NCBI GenBank assembly: GCA_018398585.1
Contig: JAGTTD010000006.1
Coordinates: 5,530,501 to 5,594,500 of the forward strand
Reading direction: 5' to 3'
Length of the DNA stretch: 64,000 nt
From: Simmondsia chinensis
Taxonomy: Eukaryota; Streptophyta; Magnoliopsida; Caryophyllales; Simmondsiaceae
Below, piece by piece: positions 55,539-64,000 of the stretch; the stretch's first letter is position 1, and each line of letters starts with the position of its first letter. The translations under genes were made by a program, and so were the position numbers. Below the pieces are notes generated by a model, which saw nothing but the letters and a program-made list of their open reading frames with translations, ran no database searches and was not told where the DNA came from.

Positions 55539-56229
55539 TCCAACCTCTCCTTACCAACGGAAAAAAAAAAAGTAGAAAAATAAAAATTAAGGAAAAATTA
55601 AGTGTAAGTAAAGAAAAAGTATTTTGTTATGTTTTCTTGGATATTTAGCAAAGATATTAAAGTTCTTTATTAATATCTACAAAATTTTTCGCTTTTGCCG
55701 ATATTGCACCAAGCAACAAAGCACTTTTTTAATAGAAAAAAAGTATTTTATTAATGGTCTCTTCGACATTTTTTTTTTATTTGCAATTTTTAAATTTAAA
55801 AAAAAAAGTAAAAACTATGTTTTAGAAATTAATAATTAGTAAAAGACTAAAAATAGAAAATTATTTACAAAACCTAATTTCTCGTTCCTATAAAACAAAA
55901 TCCTACGAACAAAAAATTAGTACCAAACAGGTTCTAAGTTCTTTGAGCGTTTGCCGAATATATAAACACCTTTTTTTTTTAAGAGCTGGAAAAAGAATAC
56001 TTCTTTTCTTTATAAAGATAATCCAAACCAATAACAATTTTTTTTTTTTGAAAAAAGAATATCTTCACTTATTATTTAAAATAAATAATTCTTTTGAAAA
56101 AGGTAATTTTGCAAGATGCACGGAGTGCGAGTTAGCAATTTGCAAGATGCACAAAGAAGAAAGGGAGGCTTTTTTTAGTTAAAAGCGCCCTGGAAAAACA
56201 AATAGCTTAAGAAAATTTTTGTTTGGACC

Positions 56230-57237
56230 GAATTTATATGAAATTTGAAGAGAATGGCCTGGTTCGTTTGTTATGGAATGCGTGATTGTCTAGTAACTTC
56301 CATAAATTGGCTGAGCAATGGGGTTCAGTCCTAGTGGTGGACAAGTTATGCTTTAGCTTGAAGTCTTTTGAGGTTGGAAGAGTCCTCATCGAGACTGAGT
56401 TACCTAATCCAATCAAGGATGTCGTGGTCCTTTCAATTGGGCAATCTCAACACATTGTTCACGTGTTTGAAACCAATCGGTGGCCTCTACATGTTTTGTG
56501 GAGCTCAATTGCAACCGTTCTGATCCGATGGTTGACCGCATTGCTGATTTTATGGACCGCCCCACCCCTCCTTTGCCTCCTGGTGTAACTGGTCCTACTA
56601 TTTGTCCTGATATGTCGTCTGTCAAGTCTTCCTCCGCTCTCAACGAGCACGTAGTGCATGGGACCTGGGGAAAAAAATTCAACCTAAACTATGATGGTCC
56701 TGAGTCTAACATGCATTAACTTTTTTGCTCTCTTGAAGACGAAGCACGCGGTGGGGTTACCTAGAAGAAGAAGACGCTTTGAAAGAAGAAGTCAGGCAAT
56801 GCTTTGTCCCCCGGTAGACCTTGATGTCATTGGTGCTCTATGCGTGGAATACTTGGGGCGGATGTGAGCTGAGTATCTATTAGAGTGTTTGTGAGTGTTT
56901 CCTGTCATACAGAAAAGTTGTTGGCATTTGAGATTCTAGGTGTCTGTTCTGTGTTGTCCTAAGTAAGGTGAAGGACCTTCTTCGTCAATGATGCTCGTTT
57001 TTCGTATTTAGGGGTTTTTTTTTCTTAGATAGGTGTGGATGTTTTGGCATTTTCGTACCCCATCGGTTGGTTAGGTGTGTTGCTAAGCGTCTATAGATTT
57101 TCGGGTCTTTTGTCTTGTTTTATTTTTTCCCACTTATGTGGACTTTCTCGGACTCCATTTCGATGGATGCCCTAGCTTGTATTGAGAGCTTTCTCTTTAA
57201 TATTGTGGGAGCGAGGGGGGAAAAAAAAAAAAAAAAC
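56230..57237 (+). mobile_element. Internally deleted L1 LINE: ORF1 part joined to the 3' end
   Basis: At 56280-56480 the frame reads SSNFHKLAEQWGSVLVVDKL, then LKSFEVGRVLIETEL, the DUF4283-type block of plant L1 ORF1. The sequence then passes into a 3' UTR-like region ending GTGGGAGCGAGGGGGG and a 17-nt A run (57221-57237). ORF2 is missing altogether. Confidence 0.6.
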
Positions 57238-58107
57238 ACAAAGAGCGACTTAGCTTAGTTAGCTTGGTACTAACTGAACTTGTTAATCAATTGGAAAGTG
57301 CTTTAAAGACACTGCCTCTCCTCCATCTGTCCACTTTTCATTGGCCATAGGCGGGTCCCTAGTTCGTTTGTAAGGTAAATTATATATTAGTACTCTAAAC
57401 TGATGTATTAATTTTTTAACTCATAAATTTTATCATATGACTGGCTAATTTATCACAAACCAGACTAACATTGGCATTATTTTGTCTAACATTTAATCAT
57501 TTACTTGTCTTTCGTTTGTTCATGTCCAAGTTAATTTAAGCTGGTAAACACCTTGATTTCATCTCTACTTCAAAGTCGAGCTAAAAATTGAAATTTTACA
57601 GAGAAAATTGGTGGAGTCAAATTCGGTTCACATGGAATGTTAACTTTCTCCCTTTTACAAAGAAAGCCATATTTTTCCGATGGACGGAAACATTCTCGTT
57701 CAGAAATAATTTTTTGCCCAACTTTTTTTTAGCCGGCCTCTTCCTCTCTGTAATAAGAAGTTGTTCATATCTCTTTACAGGGGCAATGGTGGGTCTCCTC
57801 TTGACATGTCTAAACCATCGCAGACGTTGCTCTATATATATATATATAAAAGATAAAATACAAGTGTGGGAGAAAGAGGCAAGTGTAGGGTGGAAATGAG
57901 TAATAATGGAGCATGCATGTGTAAGTGAGCAAAGGCTTACCAGAAATGCTTAAGAACTACTCCATTTAAACTACTCTTTTTTTTTAATTTTATTTTTAAA
58001 ACAGAAAACTACACATTTTTATTTGTATTTTTTATGAGACAACTGCATGAATCTTATCATACTTGTGGGCTCCATCTCTTACTTACATAGTCTCATGGAT
58101 ACATGAG

Positions 58108-58260
58108 GTCTTTTTATTTTTTTTTATAATCAGCGACAAAGACATATTATAAAACAGACAATTAGTACAAACGAGCCATAAGTCAACCCATCTAGAGACG
58201 GGGACCAAAAGTGACAAATATATTACAACATCCAGCCTGAGAAAACATAACTACAAGGTG
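58108..58260 (-). mobile_element. L1 3' end fragment, minus strand
   Basis: The minus strand reads ATGTCTTTGTCGCTGATTAT followed by A-rich sequence, like the other L1 ends in this window. Confidence 0.45.
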
Positions 58261-58724
58261 CTTTTAGATGAGATTTTGGATCATATGTCATTGAGAGAGA
58301 AGCACGTGTAGGGCACATGCTTGTAGTAAGCGAGCTTTTGTTGTTAGTTGCTAAGCTGAACTTTTTATGTCTAGGCGAACTAAATGTTGCATTGGAAATT
58401 TAGAGTGGCTCAAGTGAAGAAAGATAAAGTTTTCGGATTATTACTATTCAATGAGTTTGAACATGTTTTCACATTCTTAAATTGTTTATATTTTAGGTCA
58501 TTATTAGTCGTTACACTTTTTATGAGTGAAAACTCAACTGAAATACGGTGTCTCCTTTACATTAATGTGTACCAGATGAAGTGGCTTGCTAGTGTGTATT
58601 TTATTTAGAGTGGACGAAGAGGTACCATATAATGCAAGCATGAATTATGGCTAAGTTATGAGGATGTGATCTCCTTTACTAAAATGCAATATATACTAGT
58701 ACAATATGTATATTGGGACCAATA

Positions 58725-58990
58725 TGCAAATTGGACTTGTGGTAGTGCAAACGAACAATTGCTAGGCCTTCCGTAAAGATCTTAGCAACTTGTTTCAATG
58801 TTGGAGCGTATCAAATCTAGAGACCCTTCAATAGTTTCTCCAAAACATAATGATAGTCAACATCTACATGCTTGCTTTGATTATTAGACACCAAATTTAC
58901 GACAAGGTATATGGCTGATACCTTATTGCAATACAAAGTTGTGGGCCTAGAATGCTAAGGGCAAAAACTCCGCGCTAGATACTTGATCCA
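58725..58990 (-). pseudogene. Ty1/copia RNase H C-terminal remnant
   Basis: On the minus strand: LYCNKVSAIYLVVNLVSNNQ, SKHVDVDYHYVLEKLLKGL and QVAKIFTEGLAIVRLHYHKS. These match the end of copia polyproteins (CDN-SAIYLA-NP, KHIEVDYHFVREK, QLADIFTKGL); the D of CDN is lost. Stops interrupt it. No LTR could be paired. Confidence 0.75.
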
Positions 58991-60249
58991 ATCATTTTCA
59001 TCCTGTTTGAACAATTGCACGGTTGTATTTGATTTTACAAAGGTTGCTTGTTTGATTTCGCACACCATGAGATGAGGTTGGGACCAAGAAAGGGCGCATT
59101 GAATGGATCAACAAATATTAGAACAACCACCTTAGTTTGCATCGACAAAGGCAATGAGAATGATAAAGGACCTAGGTAGAATGGAGATAAAAAGCTTCCA
59201 GTAGAAAGGAAGAAAAATAACGCAAAATAGGGTGTGGAACGTCCGACGACCGTGGCTTTTGCGCTCAAGCCTCTATGTCGGTCGGAGGCTTCGTTCCCAA
59301 ATCTGCCTACAATTTCGCTGTTGAAGCCATGTTCGTTTGTGTTCTTCATGGATTAAAACTTCTGCACTAATCCTAAACGCAGCGGGGCATGTGGGCGTGT
59401 TTGCCATCCACAACCGTTCCACCTCTGTCTAAGGGGCCGCCTAGTTGTAAAGTTTCAAATTACCAGCGCTGGTGAGCTCCATCTCTCAAGATGTGCTAGT
59501 ATTTTGTGGGTTGTCAAATGTCAACTACGAGCGGAAAAGAGGACAAAGCTAATTTTGGGGTCCCATGGTGTCGGTGTTATAGTTTCTGGTTTTCTTTGAG
59601 GATGTTGTTCACCCCCCAGCGGATTCAGCTGTAGCTCCGAAGTTTTATTTAGGTTTCATTCTTGGAGTTTCTTGATTCCAATTACTCTCTTAATAAGTCA
59701 TTAGGGATATTTATCAAACAAAAAATGGGTTTCATAGATTCTCAAGATTTGATTAATCTTTGAGTTGAATGTATGAGCCACTGCCTCCTCCCTGATTTGC
59801 TCTCGTTTGAAAAGTGATAGTACTTGAGATGGAGGATTTGGAGTTCATTTTCGTCAAGGAAAAGATGGTCCCCTCCTTTCGAGTGTAAGAGTTGCATCCA
59901 CATGGAAGCTTCCTAGCTTGCAATTATGTTTTCCTTATGTTTCCGAAAGACCGAAGCTCCCCCGAGCTTCCTATAATGAGCTCCATTGAGCTCTTAAATT
60001 GCTCTTAAGCCTGATGGACAAAAGTTTGTTTGTTACTATGTATTATTTGTAGTTTGTTTTTCTAATTTTTCTTATCAAAGAAGGCCTTATTCCGAATATT
60101 TGAGTTCTTGGGCGGCCTCAAGCCAATGAAAACTTAGATAATGCATCTCATCATCAACCATAACGGTGGAATCCTTGTGGAGTATGCTGCCATGTGGATG
60201 AAATCCTTATCCTATGGAATAATTTCCAATGTGCGAAGCGAGTCCTTGA
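58991..60249. other. Intergenic sequence, partly coding-like
   Basis: A frame of about 100 codons on the minus strand at 59349-59035 has no recognised motif. The rest looks like old retroelement 3' UTR sequence (59500-60110) but could not be assigned. Confidence 0.3.
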
Positions 60250-61087
60250 CTTATCGAATAGAATATCTTGACTTTCGTTGAAGAACCTTATGCTCGAGAG
60301 GGTGCTCACTCTGTTATGGTTTACGCATTGGCTCGATAAGAAGCTAACTTTGTGGGAATATGTTACTGTGTTAAGGTCCTCATTTGAATCCCCTTGGTGC
60401 CTCTTAGGGGATTTAAATGAGCTCCTAAATGCCGACAACAAAATTTACAAAATAAAATAAAATGATCATCGGACTAGGCATCTTGCTAGGGTGTGCGAAG
60501 TTTGTGATCAGATGGAGGTCCCTTCCACAGGTTCTAAGTATGCGTGGAGATGACAAGTTGGGGGAACTCCATTCTATGAAAAGTTGGATAGAGCTTTTAA
60601 TATTCGCAATTGGTGGCAATGCTTCCCGGATAGTGTGGTTATCAATAGGAGCGACCTCACGTTGGATCACTCCCTGATCTGTCTTACAACCAATTGGCTT
60701 GCCTAAGGAAAACCCAAGCCTTTCATATTTAGAAAAGGTTGGGGGTTTAGTAACCAAATCATAAGCGTTGTTCAAAGGGTTTTGGAGTATGAACATTCAA
60801 GGACCAAAGCTTATGTAGAAAAGAATGATTGGTCAAGTGAGACATATTCCAGATTTTTTTCATCTGATGACCTCCTCCAAAAGGAAAAAGTGCTCAATAT
60901 TGGAGCTCCAAAATGACATGGAAGTTCGGACATCAAATCATGTTGAAATCGTTGATCTCTTTATCATGACTTCCCTAGAAGATTTAGATCGACTCGTCAT
61001 TCAATGCTCTTGCGATCTCTTGACTGCCTTCAGAGTTGTATTATAGAAAGGACAGATATTGATCTTACAAAGGAGATCGATACGGAG
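60250..61087 (+). pseudogene. L1 ORF2 endonuclease fragment
   Basis: The plus strand encodes WFTHWLDKKLTLWEYVTVL, SPWCLLGDLNELLNADNKIY, YEKLDRAFNIRNWWQCF and RSDLTLDHSLICL. This is the second half of the APE-type endonuclease with its LGDLNE and SDH motifs, followed by pre-RT sequence. Frameshifts and stops are present. It is cut off where the LTR-like pair begins. Confidence 0.75.
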
Positions 61088-62288
61088 TGTTAGAGCTGGT
61101 GTTCTAGGGAGCCCAATTTATGTAAACATTTTTTTTAGTGAATAAAAGCTGTTTATTATCGTCTATTGAACTTACGAGTCTTTATACATATGATCTTGTT
61201 TTCTTTCAAAGCACCTACCATGAGATGGACGGAGTCCTTAAATGACAATTGGGATATATGTTTTTTAGTGGGTAATAAAATTAAGTGACAGATGGACTAA
61301 ATAACACATAAGAATGTTATTTAATAATTAGTTCGTAGTCAGTGATGAGTTTCACTACTTGTCCGCTAAGACTATAACATAATATTTAGATAACTTATCT
61401 TTGTTACGCGGATAGTTATTCAGAATGTTATATTGGTGTATTACAATGAGATTGTTACACCAAACATGACCACATGATTTACTCGTTTGTGTACTACTAT
61501 CAAAAGTGGACGACTCATATATTTTGTTTATACAATGACTCTTAATCCGAGAAATAGTCCGAACTCTTGCATGGAATATTAATTGCTTTCATGCGCTAAA
61601 AGGATAAGGTGTTGTTACGTCTAACCGGGATTTACATTCGTTTGACAATTGCATGAACTGTAGCGGGAACGATATTTTACTAGGAATCTACTGTTGGAAT
61701 TGGTGTCTGGGAAAACCCAATTATTTAGTTTTAAATATTAAATAAATAAAATTATTTTATTTATTTATTATGTTTTACAAGTCAAACGTGCTTGTGATTA
61801 TTTTCTAAAACATTACATGAAATGGACGCAGTCCAGGATGACATGTTAGGTTTGGTTTAAATGGTCAATAAGATTAAGCCACAGATAGACCTAAATCAAA
61901 TAAGTGATATGTAGTCAAAATATATATTCGTAGTCAATGATGAGTTTGGACAACTTGTCTAGTAAGACTATAATATGATACTTTAGATGGCATGTCTTGG
62001 TCATGCGGATAGGGATTGAAAAGTATTATATTGATGTTGTCTATATGATTGAAATACTGAGTAGGACCACATGAAATATTTGTTTCTAATGCTATCAGAA
62101 ATAATTAATTCTATAAGATAATAACTCTAAATCCAGGAAACAGTTTGAACTCGTGCATGGATTGTTTGTTCCCTTGATGTGCTAAAAGGGTTAGTCAAAG
62201 TGCGTTGACTTGAATCTTACATATGTTGGGTAACGACATGAAGTGTAGTAGAAACAGTTGTTTTACGTGGAATCTATAGCCTCTAACA
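61088..62288 (+). repeat. Two diverged LTR-like copies in direct tandem
   Basis: Copy 1 (61088-61691) begins TGTTAGAGCTGGTGTTCTAG; copy 2 (61692-62288) begins TGTTGGAATTGGTGTCTGGG. They share, in the same order, GATGAGTTT, CTTGTC, AAGACTATAA, ATGCGGATAG-like, GGACCACATGA-like, CTCGTGCATGGA-like and ACATGAAGTGTAG-like blocks. Copy 1 starts TGTTAGAG and copy 2 ends CTCTAACA, perfect inverted LTR termini. There is no internal region, primer site or target duplication. Confidence 0.65.
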
Positions 62289-62693
62289 AGATAAAGATGT
62301 CCCCTTAGTTTATTCACAAGCATACGTACATATTCTAGAATCTATAGCCGAAGTATTCCATATGTTTGACATTTGAAATTAATACGAAAATTATCTCTGT
62401 ATTATTAAATTAGTCGAGAAGGGTGAGTCGGGAACTACGGCGAGAGATGTGCGAAAAGTAACGATAGTAATTAAAGTTAATTTTGCTCACGGATATCTAA
62501 TAGAAAGGTCAATTATCGCAATAAAAGTTATTTGAGAAATTTTTGAGTAAATATATTTAGTTCTAGAGTGCTGTAAAAGTTATTTAGTAGAATTAAGTTT
62601 TACTAAATAGTAATCAATTGTTATCATGAGATTATAATCAGATTTGACCTATTTAAAGTTAGAGTTAGATTACCTGTGAAGTTCCTTCGCAAG

Positions 62694-63282
62694 TAGGGAT
62701 GGTAATGGGGTGGGTAAAACCCGCTACCCGTGGGTACCCGCCCCGTTTGGGAGGGTACGGGTATAAGTGCGGCGGGTAGTGGGTACGGGTTCAGTGTACC
62801 CGCCCCGTACCCGTCACGGGTATGAGGCGGGTACGGGTATAGTTTTGTACCCGCCCCGCCCCGCTCCGCTCCATACCAGCCCTGCTTCACCTCATACCCG
62901 CCATACCAGCTTTATTTTGTACTTATTTAACCTTCAAATTAAAAAAATAAGTATTTAAATTCAATAACCTAAATTGTTTATCAATGTTACAAAAACATAT
63001 AATTGATTTTTAAAAGTAGTATTAAATAACTAATATGACCCGATATAGATAATCGTTTTATACTCATATTAGAGAGGTAACGGGGTGGGTAATGCATACC
63101 CGTTGGATACCTGCGGGTAATGGGGCGGGTACGCGTATGAGTTTGTACCCGCCGGGGGGGTACGGGTATCCACTTCATACCCATGGCGGGTAACGGGGCG
63201 AGTACTGGTATAAGATTTGGGTGGCTGGTACGGATATAGAGGAGACACCCCCCGTACCTGCCCCGCCCCATTGCCATCCCTA
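62694..63282. mobile_element. GC-rich hAT MITE, 589 bp, complete
   Basis: The inverted ends are TAGGGATGGTAATGGGG (left) and TAGGGATGGCAATGGGG (right, inverted). The 8-bp duplication is TTCGCAAG at 62686-62693 and TTCACAAG at 63283-63290 (7 of 8). Both arms consist of GGGTACCCGC/CGGGTATG repeats, and the centre is AT-rich. It encodes no transposase. The truncated hAT at 31667 has a similar but not identical terminus. Confidence 0.87.
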
Positions 63283-63290
63283 TTCACAAG

Positions 63291-64000
63291 CCTTAACTTT
63301 AGCACTATTTGAAAATATTTAAATTAAATTTATGGGATTAATTATTTGTTCATAAGATAAATAAATTAATTTTACTAAACATAATTTATGAGATAAATTA
63401 TTTATTCATAAGATACACAAATTTATTTTACCAAATAATATTTATAAGATAAATTTTATACACGTAAAATTTAACCCAAAAAAAAAAATCACAGGGCGCT
63501 ATCCCCGCCACGAGGATCTGGGCGCGCTGGAACCTTAAATCTAGCTATCCATGCCTAATGGCACGAACCAGTAGTAAGGTGCCACGTGGCACATTTGGGG
63601 ACTGGATTTCTATTTCCATGCATTTTAACCATTAAAAAAAAAAAAAAAAAGAAGTTTTGGAACTTAGTTTTCTTCCATGATAAAATCCCTAAAAATTGCT
63701 TTAGAGTTTTTAAATTTATTGTTTAGTATAATATTTTTGAAAAATTATTTTTCGGGATGATTGAACGGAATGATTTTGTTCTGAAATTTTTTCTAACTTA
63801 AATATTTTTGGGAGTCCACACTTTTCGGTGCTAGAGGAGGTTATTGCGAAGAAGTCCTTGCGTTATTGAGAATTTTTCTTTTAATTTCAGATCTTCAAGT
63901 CGAAGTTGAGATTCGTGCTTCTGGTATGTTTAAATTAAGTATTTGATATTTAAGTTATTTTTTTCTTTATTTTATTTGTTCTACATACTATATTTGTACT
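63291..64000. other. Intergenic AT-rich DNA to the window edge
   Basis: It contains a small direct repeat (ATTTATGAGATAAATTATT near 63388 and 63440) and an 18-nt A run at about 63633. No gene was recognised. The last 200 bases could be the start of a transcribed region, but nothing supports this. Confidence 0.35.

Noticed and set aside
61330..61380. Hammerhead ribozyme (GTGATGAG, and ATGATGAG in the second unit)
   Set aside because: The core CUGAUGA is not intact and no GAAA box with matching stems follows, so the retrozyme idea was dropped.

Overview
The window is nuclear DNA of a flowering plant, most likely a eudicot. Evidence: AT-rich intergenic sequence, intron borders that fit plant consensus, a plant-specific C1-2i C2H2 zinc-finger gene with an EAR repressor motif, plant-type transposable elements (Tat-like Ty3/gypsy, Ty1/copia, L1 and RTE LINEs, hAT and PIF/Harbinger MITEs) and plant initiator-methionine primer-binding sites. 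The species cannot be fixed from the sequence alone. Only two host genes are convincing; nearly everything else recognisable is transposon-derived.

Layout. 1-12377 (minus strand): a gene for a protein with U1-type (zf-met) zinc fingers, three exons visible and the 3' end outside the window. Its two long introns (7.3 and 3.8 kb) are swollen by insertions: a hAT MITE with an RTE LINE nested in it, a second hAT-like element, a Harbinger MITE, and a 2.2-kb LTR retrotransposon that carries a piece of a PTB-type RRM gene. 14057-19152: a decayed L1 LINE on the minus strand abutting an RTE LINE on the plus strand. 19305-20066: an unusual element made of clustered short palindromes. 22855-24327 (minus): an intronless ZAT-like three-finger C2H2 repressor gene. 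26998-36420: intergenic DNA with TRIM-like LTR remnants, a truncated hAT transposase, an L1 scrap and a SINE. 37933-48138: a 10.2-kb Tat-like gypsy retrotransposon with both LTRs, an LTR minisatellite, broken gag-pol and an antisense ORF region. 48139-64000: SINEs, several L1 fragments, a copia RNase H remnant, a tandem LTR pair and a complete GC-rich hAT MITE.

The most interesting thread is a SINE family whose head is a 5S rRNA copy (type 1 pol III internal promoter) and whose tail is homologous to the 3' end of the RTE LINEs in the same window. At least four copies are present, two with clear target-site duplications. This looks like a LINE-SINE partnership with a 5S-derived rather than tRNA-derived head. 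The second candidate is the captured RRM in the small LTR element, and the third is the palindrome-array element. All calls were made by eye; no alignment or database search was run.
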